DNA of 64,000 nucleotides from Chelatococcus asaccharovorans (GTDB lineage: Bacteria > Pseudomonadota > Alphaproteobacteria > Rhizobiales > Beijerinckiaceae). The DNA lies in assembly GCF_003201475.1 (NCBI RefSeq), contig NZ_QJJK01000014.1:1-64000 (forward strand), in the 5' to 3' direction. Numbering within the stretch: the stretch's first letter is position 1; every line of letters begins with the position of its first letter. The translations under genes and the position numbers were made by a program. Of the stretch, positions 16,947-25,213 are shown piece after piece. The notes below the pieces were generated by a model that saw nothing but the letters and a program-made list of their open reading frames with translations, made no database searches and was not told the origin of the DNA.

Positions 16947-18515
16947 TCACCGCTCCCGCATCGTGGTGGCCAGGCGGCGGGTCAGAGGTTCCAGGAGATA
17001 GGAGAGGGGGGTTCGCTCGCCGGTGACGATGAAGACTTCGGCCGGCAGGCCAGCCCGAAGTTTTCCGGCGATCGACCGAGGGATCTTGTCTGGATCCACC
17101 TCGACCTCCGCGGCAAAGTAGCTGCGGCCGCTCGCGTCGTCCAGAAGGCTGTCGTTTGAAAGGCTGCGCAGGCGTCCGAAGATCGCGGCACCATCGGCCT
17201 GGAAGGTCGGAAACTGGATTTCCGCCTTCAGGCCCATGGTCACCACCCCCATGTCGCGCGGATCGATCCGGGCCTGCACGACCAAGGGCTCGTCGACCGG
17301 GGCGATATCGAGCAGGGCTTCGCCGGGCTTGATAACGGCTCCGAGCGTTGTGACCTTGAGGCTCTGGACGACGCCCGACTGTGGCGCGCGGATCGACAGG
17401 CGCTCGGCCACATCACGCCCAACCGCCTCGATCAGGTCGAGCTCCGCCTGCCGGATGACCTGCGCATTCTGGGCCATGGCGGCCGCTGTCTGGCCGATGA
17501 CCCCCTCGGTTTCCGCGCGCTGACGCTCCAGGGTGGTAATGCGCGGCCACTGCACCAGGCCGCGGCTATAGAGCCGGCGCAGGGCCGGCAATTCCCGGTC
17601 GAGCCAGTGTAGTTGCTTGAGCGCGGCGCGATGGGCCTGTTCTGAACCTGCACGCTGCTCCTGCGCCTGGCGCAAGCGCGCGGCCAGGGACGCCCGCTGG
17701 CTGGCGAAGCGCGCGGTGGCCTCCTCCAGCGCATGGCGTTGGTCTTCCATGGCCTGGCGCACGATCGGCACCATGCCGCGGTCGGCGACTTCCGGGGGAA
17801 AGGCGATGGTGTCGCCGTCGCGCTCGGCCACGAGCCGCGCCTCCTCTGCAAGCGCTGCGGCGCGCTGATTGAGGATGGTATCGAGCGTGGCCGCGGCCTG
17901 GGTCTTGTCGAGGCTGAGCAGCAACTGGCCCTGGGTGATGCTGTCGCCATCCCGGACATGGATGGCCCTGACGATGCCCCCCTCCAGATGCTGAACCGTC
18001 TTACGCCGCGACTCGACCGCGACGACACCTGGCGCGATTGCTGCTCCGTCGAGGCGCGCCAGAGCGGCCCAGGCTCCGCCGCCGCCGAGCGCGACAGCAA
18101 GGATGGTGAAGCCCAGCCTTGCCGGGCGCCGCCAGTCGAGGTCACTGGGTGAGGCGGGGGCGGGCGAGGGAGGGAGGACAGCATCGGCGTCGGCGCGTTC
18201 CCGGCTCCGCCCGGCAAGAACGCCGCGTCCGGCAAGAGCTCCATGCCCGGCAAGAGCATTATGCCCGGAAAGAGCATCATGCCCGGCAGGGGTTCCATGC
18301 CCGGCAAGAGCGCCGCGACGCTCGATCCGACCGCTCTTCTGTCCCGGTTTGACATAGCGGGCCAGTTCCGCGACCTCCGCAATGCCCTGGAGCCGGGCAA
18401 GTTCCTGCAGAAGTTGCAGAGCGTTGCGCGGCCCCTCATCATCGGCACGCGCGCGGCCGGGCGCAACGGTGCCCATCGCGGAGAGCTGCGCGGCGGGGAC
18501 GCGGCCTGTCCTCAT
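16947..18515 (-). CDS. Type I secretion membrane-fusion (HlyD-family) adaptor
   Basis: The adaptor of a type I secretion system spans the periplasm between an inner-membrane ABC exporter and an outer-membrane TolC-like channel. The 522-aa protein has a cytoplasmic N-terminus, one membrane span (about 134-152, LGFTILAVALGGGGAWAAL), a biotinyl-lipoyl segment (GVVAVESRRKTVQHLEGGIV, VRDGDSITQGQLLLSLD), long coiled coils and the C-terminal HlyD block (VKLxPGEA-like, VVQARIDPRDMGVV, GMKAEIQF). It is longer than usual (about 430-470 aa) because of an N-terminal extension with six-residue repeats of GHxALA type (about 68-103). The ATGA overlap with the ABC gene shows coupling. Rhizobial PrsE is the closest functional analogue. 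Confidence 0.88.
   Translation of the reverse strand: MRTGRVPAAQLSAMGTVAPGRARADDEGPRNALQLLQELARLQGIAEVAELARYVKPGQKSGRIERRGALAGHGTPAGHDALSGHNALAGHGALAGRGVLAGRSRERADADAVLPPSPAPASPSDLDWRRPARLGFTILAVALGGGGAWAALARLDGAAIAPGVVAVESRRKTVQHLEGGIVRAIHVRDGDSITQGQLLLSLDKTQAAATLDTILNQRAAALAEEARLVAERDGDTIAFPPEVADRGMVPIVRQAMEDQRHALEEATARFASQRASLAARLRQAQEQRAGSEQAHRAALKQLHWLDRELPALRRLYSRGLVQWPRITTLERQRAETEGVIGQTAAAMAQNAQVIRQAELDLIEAVGRDVAERLSIRAPQSGVVQSLKVTTLGAVIKPGEALLDIAPVDEPLVVQARIDPRDMGVVTMGLKAEIQFPTFQADGAAIFGRLRSLSNDSLLDDASGRSYFAAEVEVDPDKIPRSIAGKLRAGLPAEVFIVTGERTPLSYLLEPLTRRLATTMRER
18210..18317 (-). repeat. 18-nt minisatellite (six units) in the HlyD-type gene
   Basis: Six consecutive 18-base units of the plus-strand form CCCGGCAAGAGCxxxATG, with one to four changes each, encode Gly-His/Arg-(x)-Ala-Leu-Ala repeats in the cytoplasmic N-terminal extension of the adaptor. 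This is the longest in-frame array in the window. Confidence 0.9.
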
Positions 18516-20260
18516 GAGCGGGCCACCATGCGGATGCGACTCTTGCGCGCTGGGGGCTCAGGGCGGCTGAGCCGCGCGAGGACATCATCCCGCGCGCCGA
18601 ACTGGACCAGCGTGCCTTTGCCCAACACGGCTATCGTCGTTGCGGAGGCCAGGAGCTGGGCCTTGTGGGTGATGAGGACGACAGTCACGTTCTGCGCCTT
18701 GAGCGCTGCGATCGTCTCTGCCAGGGCGACCTCGCCGGCGCTGTCGAGATGCGCATTGGGCTCGTCGAGGACGACAAGCGCCGGATGGCCGTAGAGGGCG
18801 CGGGCGAGTGCGATCAATTGGCGCTGTCCGGCGGGCAGACAGGCGCCATTTTCGCCGACGACCGTCGCATAGCCATCCGGCAGGGTCTGGATGGCGTCGT
18901 GCACCCCGGCAAGCCGGGCGGCTGATATGACACCGTCGTCGTCACGGGAGCCAAACCGCTGGATATTTTCGGCGACCGTACCCGTCATCAGGGCGATGTC
19001 CTGCGGGAGATAGCCGATATGGGCGCCGAGCGCGTCGCCCCGCCAATGGCTGTAGTCGGCGCCGTCGATCCTGACATGGCCGAGGGTGGGCGGCCATATA
19101 TTCACGAGCACCCGCGCCAGCGCGGACTTGCCCGCGCCGCTGGGGCCGACAACGGCCAGGACCGTACCGGCATCGACCGCGAAGGACAGATTGCGAAGAA
19201 GAACCTGGCGCGTGCCGGGCGCCGACAGGGTGAGCCCCTCCACCCGGATCTGTCCGTGCGGACGCGGCAGCGTCAATCCAGGCGACGCGCGCTGCGCGGT
19301 CATCAACAGGGCGTCGAGCCGGCCATAGGCAAGGCGCGCGGTCTGATAGCCGCGCCATTGGTGAATGGCCTTGCGCGCCGGTTCGGTCGCATGGCGACCG
19401 ATCAGCATGGCCGCATAGATCGCGGCCGGCGAAATCTTGCCCTGCAGGGCAAGCGCGGTCGCTGCGGCCGGCACCAGGAAGGACGATGCAGCCATGATGA
19501 ACTGGGACAGGAATACGAGCGGCCCAGCGCGCTCGCCGGCGTGGATATGATGGATGAGCGCCTGCTCGTGCACCCTGTGCCAGGACCGCGCCGCGGTCAT
19601 TCCCATGCCCATGGCCTGGACAGCCTCGCAGGCACCGAGCGAGCGGCGCGCGATGCCGGAGGCGATCGCCTCGGCCTCGGCCGACATGCGCAGATCCGCG
19701 GCCATTGTCTTCCGGGTGGCGACCGCGAGCAGCAGCATCGCCGCGAGCGTGGCCATCGCGATGCCGCCGAGGACGGGATGGAGGATAAAGAGCGCCAGCA
19801 GGAACAGCGGCGACCAGGAGAGGGTGCATAGCGTTGTCAGCCCGCCGTTGACCCAGAACCCGCGCAATGTATCGAGATCGCGCAGGGGGCCGGCATTGCG
19901 GCCCTCCCCATGGCTCGCCGCCGCACCTTGAAGCGCCGCAAAAAGACTGGCCGCGACGGTGCGGTTGAAATGAAGCCCAAGCCGCTCGAGGAGGCTCTCC
20001 CGCGTCCGCCCGATGGCCGCCTCGACCAGGAGCAGGAACAGGGCGACCGCCGTGAGGGCGATCAGCGTGTTCATGTTGCGGCTCGGCAAGACCCGCTCAT
20101 AGACATTCATCATGTAGAGCGGAGCCGTCAGCCCAATGAGGCTGGTGGCGCTCGTCAGCAGAACCACGGCGATGATGCCCGGCCGTAGCGGCGCGAGCGC
20201 CGCGGCGAGCGGCATGACGGCGCCACCGGAATGTGGAGCGACCGCGGGCTCTCCACGCAT
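18512..20260 (-). CDS. Type I secretion ABC permease/ATPase (PrtD/PrsD-like)
   Basis: This exporter half-transporter drives one-step secretion of a protein through the adaptor encoded next door. The N-terminal part has hydrophobic segments (GIIAVVLLTSATSLIGL, LIALTAVALFLLLVEA, and one near residue 150). The ATPase domain has Walker A GPSGAGKS, Q-loop YLPQDIALMTGTVAENI, Walker B ALVVLDEPN and a switch histidine (ITHKAQ). The ABC signature reads LPAGQ rather than LSGGQ, a notable departure. ATG 20260 gives 582 aa, normal for PrtD. The frame stays open upstream to 20626 and ATG 20215 is also possible. The frame upstream is Arg/Ser-rich and unlike the family, so a longer protein is unlikely. No substrate with RTX repeats is visible nearby. 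Confidence 0.87.
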   Translation of the reverse strand: MRGEPAVAPHSGGAVMPLAAALAPLRPGIIAVVLLTSATSLIGLTAPLYMMNVYERVLPSRNMNTLIALTAVALFLLLVEAAIGRTRESLLERLGLHFNRTVAASLFAALQGAAASHGEGRNAGPLRDLDTLRGFWVNGGLTTLCTLSWSPLFLLALFILHPVLGGIAMATLAAMLLLAVATRKTMAADLRMSAEAEAIASGIARRSLGACEAVQAMGMGMTAARSWHRVHEQALIHHIHAGERAGPLVFLSQFIMAASSFLVPAAATALALQGKISPAAIYAAMLIGRHATEPARKAIHQWRGYQTARLAYGRLDALLMTAQRASPGLTLPRPHGQIRVEGLTLSAPGTRQVLLRNLSFAVDAGTVLAVVGPSGAGKSALARVLVNIWPPTLGHVRIDGADYSHWRGDALGAHIGYLPQDIALMTGTVAENIQRFGSRDDDGVISAARLAGVHDAIQTLPDGYATVVGENGACLPAGQRQLIALARALYGHPALVVLDEPNAHLDSAGEVALAETIAALKAQNVTVVLITHKAQLLASATTIAVLGKGTLVQFGARDDVLARLSRPEPPARKSRIRMVARS

Positions 20261-21194
20261 CCCGCTGGATGGCTGGCTGCCCGGCGTGGCGGAGGGTTCG
20301 CCCCGCCGTATTGCGCGCGGTCGTGAAGGGTTGATGGCACGGTGTGGTGGACGCGAGTCGAATGGCAATGACGGTCTCGCAATAGATTTCGCTCCGCCGC
20401 ATGCCGTGCTCCGCGCGAAGGCTCGGCGAACGTCTGAACGGATGCAATTCGAGAGACGTCGCCGATTGCCCGCATCCAGCAACAGGCGAACGTTATCAGC
20501 CTGGGAAAGACCAGTGGGAAACGGCGAACTTATGAACGGATAGCGTGAATGAAAAGATGACAGGCAGCAAGGCTGCCGACGCATTGAAAGCAAGTACCAA
20601 ACATACAAACTGACTTCACGTTGCAAGTCGAGTGCTTTTTTTGACGCGGCATTGTTTTCACGCGCGAGGCGCCGTTGCTGCGCAGAGCGTCAGCGGGGAA
20701 GGCCCAAGAAGGTGGTTGACAAGCGATCAGGATATGCCGTTATTCTACGGTAATTGATTGCCATCAGGTCATTGTTCGCTCCAAAAGCCGTCGGCCCTCG
20801 CTCGATGCCGTCCTTTAATGTCTGCATAAAAAATGGCTGATCTGGGTAACGCGTTCTGGTTGTCCTGTCGTTGATACGTAACGCGGCGAGTGCTGGTTTC
20901 CGGGTTTTGGTCTGCAATGGCGCGGTATTGGTTCGGTGAACTCATCGTCTCTTTTATTTCATTGTCGAGGTGAATAGTTCAGGAATTTTCATTGTTACTG
21001 GCAATTGTTCGTTGCGGTTGAGACGCCATGAACGTGCACAGCTCCCTTTAATTCAGCCTTTCCAAGGCTTCTTTCAGCTTTATCCATTCGGTTCGGCGAT
21101 GGCGGCCAAATCCGTCGGTCGACCAATCCGACGTCGATATTCAGCATTTTAGATCATTTATCTATTGCGAATACTATATCCGTCGGGGGGCGGA
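20261..21194. other. AT-rich divergent intergenic region, no clear gene
   Basis: About 930 bases lie between the divergent exporter and the 361-aa unknown gene. From about 20560 on, the AT content is well above the neighbours. Small frames (such as a 75-aa one on the minus strand at 20690-20917) lack a ribosome site and family features. TTGACA at about 20716 with an AT-rich segment 17-20 bases on is a possible plus-strand promoter, but this is weak. A GGGGGGCGG stretch at 21184-21192 is the likely ribosome site for the next gene. Confidence 0.4.
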
Positions 21195-22280
21195 ATGGCG
21201 ATTGACTTGAAAGAGGCGCTTGCGGGCGCCGACGAAAGCCCGGCGCGGGTCTTTTCGCGTATGCTGAAGCTGTCTCGCGGCTTGTTCACCTTGCGCTATC
21301 TTGCGGCTGAGGACGAGCAGCGGCCTCCCTGTATCGGCATTCAGACGGGTCCATACCGGGGGCAGGATGTCACGATCATCGGGGGGCCTGACGCAGAGCG
21401 GGGTTTTCTCAGCAAGCCGGGTGACGCGGCGGTGGTGGTGTCGCAGGGCGATGCGATCATCGTGGTCACCACATTCGTGGGCGAGCATGCGCGATCCGAT
21501 GGCGTGAAGCTGAAGCTCGATCAGATCGACCGACTGACGCCGCGCGACGGTGAATTGCTGCGGACAGCCGTCCCCGGCCGGGGCGGGGAGGCTGGCCTGG
21601 ACAGGGGAGTGCCCATTTTCCTGTCGGGCTATATCGCGGGGATCGGCCCCTTGTCTCTCAAGGCCGGACAGCGACTGGGGGAGGCGCGCTCCGGCCATAC
21701 CATCGAGGGGTTCGCCATCCATTGGCCGCGCCGGCCTGTGGGCGTTGATCTCGCCTATGGCTGCAGCGCGTCGGCCGGAAGTGCGACGGACGAGACGCTG
21801 ACCGGCGATTTCGCGGGGTCGCGCGGGGCAGGCGGAGCCATCGGGAGCCTGTTCATCCGTCTCGTCGGCAAACAGGCAGGGCGGTATTCGCTCAATGCGG
21901 AGGCGTCGTTCGCCGATGGAAGCCGCGTCGTCTCGTCGACGCAGGCGCTTGTTGCGCGGGCGGGTGACGGCGCCGCACCTCTGGTTGCGCTGTCTGTCGC
22001 AGTCCGCAGGCCGCGGCAACTCACCGGGGTCATGCCCCCGTCCTGGGAGCAAGAGGCGAGTTCTGGGCAGGAGGCGAGTTCTGGGCAAGAAGAGAACTCT
22101 GGGCAAGAAGAGAGTTGGGAGCAACAGCCGAGCTTGGAGCCGTCGGCCGCTCCGAACGCCATCATGGACACGTCGCAATCGGGCGATCTGCGTGCGCGGC
22201 GGGCCGTCGGCATCCGGCCGGGACGAATTCGCCTCTTTCGCGGCATGCAACGTCTGTCCACCCCCGAGGCCGCTGAGTGA
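21195..22280 (+). CDS. Hypothetical protein, possibly linked to the type I exporter
   Basis: I do not recognise this 361-aa protein. It has no signal peptide, membrane span or RTX nonapeptides. The first 270 residues alternate short hydrophobic and polar runs (VTIIGG, AAVVVSQGDAIIVVTTFVG, FLSGYIAGIGPLSL, VGVDLAYGCSASAG, SLFIRLVGKQAGRYSLNAEA), which suggests a beta-rich fold. The tail from about 285 is Ser/Gly/Gln/Glu-rich and made from an 18-nt tandem repeat. ATG 21195 follows a GGGGGGCGG ribosome site; an earlier in-frame start at 21165 lacks one. It is divergent from the exporter genes across an AT-rich gap, so it could be the secreted substrate, with an uncleaved C-terminal signal. That is only a positional inference. 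Confidence 0.55.
   Translation: MAIDLKEALAGADESPARVFSRMLKLSRGLFTLRYLAAEDEQRPPCIGIQTGPYRGQDVTIIGGPDAERGFLSKPGDAAVVVSQGDAIIVVTTFVGEHARSDGVKLKLDQIDRLTPRDGELLRTAVPGRGGEAGLDRGVPIFLSGYIAGIGPLSLKAGQRLGEARSGHTIEGFAIHWPRRPVGVDLAYGCSASAGSATDETLTGDFAGSRGAGGAIGSLFIRLVGKQAGRYSLNAEASFADGSRVVSSTQALVARAGDGAAPLVALSVAVRRPRQLTGVMPPSWEQEASSGQEASSGQEENSGQEESWEQQPSLEPSAAPNAIMDTSQSGDLRARRAVGIRPGRIRLFRGMQRLSTPEAAE
22056..22127 (+). repeat. 18-nt tandem repeat in the unknown 361-aa gene
   Basis: Four 18-base units of the type GCGAGTTCTGGGCAAGAA occur in a row (22056, 22074, 22092, 22110), the last diverged. They encode Ser-Ser-Gly-Gln-Glu-Glu/Ala repeats in the C-terminal region. Confidence 0.88.
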
Positions 22281-22470
22281 AAGGGGAGAGGGCGGGAAGC
22301 CGCCGCTGCGCCGCATAGGACGGACGATCGGCCGTTGCCATGATCGGCGTCGTGATCGGCCGTTGCCGCGAGTCCATCTGCTGCGGACGTGCTCAATTCA
22401 AGAACAGATGAGGCAATTCACAGCATTGGATGGTATCAGACGCTTCATTCAGGCTGAAACGCTCCGGACG

Positions 22471-22920
22471 TCAGATGTGATAGACGAAAGCGTCCATCTC
22501 GCCGTGGGTCAGGTCTTGCATTTGGTCGAGCGTGTAATTGTCGAGCACGCCGGATATCGCCTCACGTACATCGAGCATGAGGAGGCGCACGGCGCAGCGC
22601 TTTTCGTCAGGGCAATCGTCGCACGGGCGATAGGCGGTGCGGCTGGCGCACTGGATGGGGGCGAGCGGCCCGTCGAGCACGCGGATGACGTCGCCGATAT
22701 AGATCTCCTCTGGCGGCTTGGCGAGCATATAGCCGCCGCCTTTGCCCTTCTTGCTGTGCAGGTAGCCGGCATTGCGCAATTCGCCGAGAATTGCGTCGAG
22801 GAACTTCTTCGGAATGGTGTTGGCTTCGGCAATATCTGCGACGAGCGCAGACTGGCCGCGCTGCAGCTTGGCGAGGTGGACGATCGCCTTTAGCCCGTAT
22901 TTGCCTTTTTTGGTCAGCAT
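22471..22920 (-). CDS. Rrf2-family transcriptional regulator (IscR-like)
   Basis: A 149-aa winged-helix regulator. It begins MLTKKGKYGLKAIVHLAKLQ, the Rrf2 N-terminus, then has VADIAEANTIPKKFLDAILG (recognition region) and LHSKKGKGGGYMLAKPPEEI (wing). Four cysteines cluster at about 91-110 (QCAS, PCDDCPDE, RCAV), placed like the Fe-S ligands of IscR/NsrR/RsrR, so it may sense iron-sulphur status, redox or NO. The target is unknown; no isc/suf genes are in the window. ATG 22920 has AGGGA sequences upstream. A dispersed palindromic element starts only about 15 bases upstream, within its leader. Confidence 0.88.
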   Translation of the reverse strand: MLTKKGKYGLKAIVHLAKLQRGQSALVADIAEANTIPKKFLDAILGELRNAGYLHSKKGKGGGYMLAKPPEEIYIGDVIRVLDGPLAPIQCASRTAYRPCDDCPDEKRCAVRLLMLDVREAISGVLDNYTLDQMQDLTHGEMDAFVYHI

Positions 22921-22933
22921 TCCCTGTCAATCC

Positions 22934-23037
22934 CTAGAGCAAATCCGGCTTCGCTGAATCAGCTGATTCAACACAAGTCAATGAATTTGCTCGTCTACTT
23001 CTATGCGGAGCAAGGCCGCAACAGATGGATTTGCTCG
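22934..23037. repeat. Dispersed intergenic element, AGAGCAAATCCG family, variant
   Basis: It runs from CTAGAGCAAATCCGGC to GATGGATTTGCTCG, with inverted ends and internal palindromes: GAATCAGCTGATTC at about 22956-22969 is a perfect inverted repeat. It lies between the Rrf2 start and the carbinolamine dehydratase gene and belongs to the same family as 6177-6270 and 60006-60115. Confidence 0.7.
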
Positions 23038-23280
23038 CGCGGGCCCCATCTGCCGGAATTGCACATTTGAATCGTCCCATAGCACAGATAGGATCGCTTC
23101 GCCTATCGGCGTAGCGTAAGCGCCGTCGGCGCTCCGACTGCCCGGAGATCTCTTTCCATTCGGCCCAGAAGCGCGCAATGGCCGCTGCAGGACATGTCCG
23201 GGGCCGGAGCTGGCCTGTTCCGCCGCGGGTGTTCCGCGCGAGCGCCTGCGCGATCGGGTTGAATCACAAGGAGAACGTGA

Positions 23281-23655
23281 ATGGCTGCAATCGTGATCAA
23301 GCCGCTGACGCCGCAGGAGGTCGAAGAGCGCCTCGCGCGGGACTTGCCGGGCTGGCGCCTGGTGGATGGGGAACTCCGACGGCGTTTTGCCACCCACGGC
23401 TGGAAGGGCTCGCTGATGGTTGCCAATGCGATTGGTCATCTCGCGGAGGTCGCCTGGCATCACCCGGATCTGGTCGTGTCGTACGGCGGTGTCGAGGTGC
23501 GCCTATCGACGCATTCCCCGAAGGGTATCACGGCGCGCGATTTTGCGCTGGCCGCGCAGATCGATGCCGTCGTGCTCTGGCAGCCGGCGCGCGACGGCAT
23601 TCTTGAGGGGACGCCGGAAGATCCCGGCGCCGCCTATCTCAAGGACAAGGCCTGA
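23281..23655 (+). CDS. phhB: Pterin-4a-carbinolamine dehydratase
   Basis: The 124-aa protein matches the PCD/DCoH fold: LPGWRLVDGELRRRF, then NAIGHLAEVAWHHPDLVVSY with the catalytic HPD block, VEVRLSTHSPKGITARDF and AAQIDAV. The enzyme dehydrates 4a-hydroxytetrahydropterin during recycling of the cofactor of aromatic hydroxylases. No phenylalanine hydroxylase is in view. A role in folate or molybdopterin metabolism has been proposed for family members in such settings. The strong ribosome site AAGGAGA lies six bases before ATG 23281. The C-terminal 20 residues (ARDGILEGTPEDPGAAYLK) extend beyond the minimal fold. It is convergent with pabC, 26 bases apart. Confidence 0.88.
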   Translation: MAAIVIKPLTPQEVEERLARDLPGWRLVDGELRRRFATHGWKGSLMVANAIGHLAEVAWHHPDLVVSYGGVEVRLSTHSPKGITARDFALAAQIDAVVLWQPARDGILEGTPEDPGAAYLKDKA

Positions 23656-23681
23656 GCGGTCCCTTGCGGGGAGGCGCTTGT

Positions 23682-24566
23682 CTAAAGGAACTGGCTGGCT
23701 TTGGCAGGCTCCGCGAAGGGATCGATGCCGCAGTCGGCCTGGATGTCGGCGCGGAGTGCTTCCATCAAGGCGATCGTTCGCGCATCACGCCGGATGTCGC
23801 CGCCATCGAGGGCGGTGATCGGACAGAGCAATCTCAGGCTGTTGGTGGCGAAGGCCGCGTCGGCCGTCTCCAGGGCGGCGACTGTAAGGCTTTGCTCGCG
23901 CACGGCAAGGCCGGCCTCGGTTGCCGCGGCGAGCACGACCTGACGCGTGATCCCGGGCAGCACGCCGTCTTCTATGGGCGGTGTGACGAGCGCCTCGCCG
24001 AAAAGCGCGAAGACATTGCCGGCGCTGGTTGCGGCCACCGCGCCCGATGTATTCATGAGCAGGGCATCGTCGCAGCCGTGGCGTACGGCGTCCTCGAGCG
24101 CGAGCACATTGTCGAGATAGGAGAGCGACTTGATCCGCGAGAGCGGCGAGAATTCGTTGCGGCGAATGGCGGTCAGATGGAGCCGCACCGGCTGGAAGGC
24201 CATGGCCGGCTGCCAGGGCGCGAGCGTGGCGAAGACGCTGGGCGAGGGATGGGGCGGCAGCTTCAGGCCGCGCGGACCGGCGCCTCGCGTGACGGTGACC
24301 CGGATGGCGGCAAGCCCGGTGAGCTCGCGGCTGGCAGCGGCATAGGCGGACAAGGCCAGGATGGCCTCCTCCGGACGCGCGTCGATCGGCATGCCGATGG
24401 CTGCGGCGCTGCGCTTGAGCCGCGCGAGGTGATCGGCGAGGCGCCACGGCCGGCCGGCCACCACCAGGACGGTCTCGAACAGCCCGTCGGCCAGAAGGAG
24501 GCCGCGGTCGCCGGCGGCCAGCGTGAGCATGCCGCTCTCATGGAGCGCGCCATCGTGCCACAGCAT
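23682..24566 (-). CDS. pabC: Aminodeoxychorismate lyase (class IV aminotransferase fold)
   Basis: PabC splits 4-amino-4-deoxychorismate into p-aminobenzoate and pyruvate with PLP. The 294-aa protein shows ADGLFETVLVVAGRPWRL at the N-terminus, the PLP lysine in RIKSLSYLDNVLA, EDAVRHGCDDALLMN and the phosphate-binding region VLPGITRQVVL. This fits fold IV enzymes, where PabC, branched-chain and D-amino acid transaminases look alike. Position directly after pabB-pabA decides for PabC. ATG 24566 has GGGAG upstream, placed within the end of pabA. It is two bases past the pabA stop. Confidence 0.88.
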   Translation of the reverse strand: MLWHDGALHESGMLTLAAGDRGLLLADGLFETVLVVAGRPWRLADHLARLKRSAAAIGMPIDARPEEAILALSAYAAASRELTGLAAIRVTVTRGAGPRGLKLPPHPSPSVFATLAPWQPAMAFQPVRLHLTAIRRNEFSPLSRIKSLSYLDNVLALEDAVRHGCDDALLMNTSGAVAATSAGNVFALFGEALVTPPIEDGVLPGITRQVVLAAATEAGLAVREQSLTVAALETADAAFATNSLRLLCPITALDGGDIRRDARTIALMEALRADIQADCGIDPFAEPAKASQFL

Positions 24567-24568
24567 GG

Positions 24569-25213
24569 TCAATGGCTCCCGTTCGCGTTTCCGTTCTCAT
24601 CTCCGTTCTCATGCGCGCCGCTCTGTTGCGCGCCGCTCTCATGCGCAGGGCGCGTGAGGGCGAGGAAGTTGCGCAGGATGGCATGGCCATGCGGTGTCAG
24701 GATCGATTCCGGGTGGAACTGGATGCCGTAGGTCGGCGCCGTCCGGTGCGTCAGGGCCATGATTTCGCCCTCCGGCGAGCGCGCGCTGACGAGAAGCGGT
24801 CCCGGCCCGTCCAGTTCCACGACAAGCGCGTGATATCGACCGGCCTGGAGCGGCGTCGGCAGTCCGGTGAACAGACCGCGCCGGTCATGCAGGATGTCGG
24901 AGGCCCGGCCATGCATCGGGTGCCGCGCCCGGGATATCTGGCCGCCGAGCGCCGCACCGATGCATTGATGTCCAAGGCAGATCCCGAGGATCGGCACGAC
25001 GCCGTTGAGCTCACGCACGAGATCGAGCGATATGCCCGCCTCCGCCGGCGTGCAGGGCCCGGGCGAGATGACGATGGCCTCGGGGGCCAGCGCCCTCACG
25101 TCGCCGACGGTGACGGCGTCGTTGCGCAGGACCGTCGTCTCCGCGCCCAGTTCCTGCAGATAGCGCGCCACGTTGAAGACGAAGGAATCGTAGTTGTCGA
25201 TCACGATGATCAT
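24569..25213 (-). CDS. pabA: Aminodeoxychorismate synthase glutaminase subunit
   Basis: This class I glutamine amidotransferase supplies ammonia to PabB. The 214-aa protein begins MIIVIDNYDSFVFNVARYLQ and has VISPGPCTPAEAG, the nucleophile block GICLGHQCIGAALGG and the His-Glu pair YGIQFHPESILTPHG. The adjacent PabB and PabC make this PabA, not TrpG, although the sequence family is shared. The ATG overlaps the pabB stop (ATGA). The last 20 or so residues (HESGAQQSGAHENGDENGNA) are low complexity, encoded by short tandem DNA repeats, and lie outside the conserved fold. Confidence 0.9.
   Translation of the reverse strand: MIIVIDNYDSFVFNVARYLQELGAETTVLRNDAVTVGDVRALAPEAIVISPGPCTPAEAGISLDLVRELNGVVPILGICLGHQCIGAALGGQISRARHPMHGRASDILHDRRGLFTGLPTPLQAGRYHALVVELDGPGPLLVSARSPEGEIMALTHRTAPTYGIQFHPESILTPHGHAILRNFLALTRPAHESGAQQSGAHENGDENGNANGSH
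24581..24648 (-). repeat. Short tandem repeats (12-15 nt) in the pabA 3' end
   Basis: Plus-strand blocks GTTCTCATCTCC and GTTCTCATGCGC, then GCGCCGCTCTGTT and GCGCCGCTCTCAT, are degenerate repeats that encode the His/Glu/Asn/Gly-rich tail of PabA. The sequence also holds the ribosome site used for pabC. Confidence 0.75.

Noticed and set aside
15471-17159. A 562-codon plus-strand frame opposite the dehydrogenase gene
   Set aside because: Antisense shadow; the minus strand has the GHCIP active site and Rossmann motif.
20690-20917. Possible 75-aa protein in the AT-rich gap
   Set aside because: No ribosome site, no recognisable fold and no neighbour overlap; kept only as intergenic.
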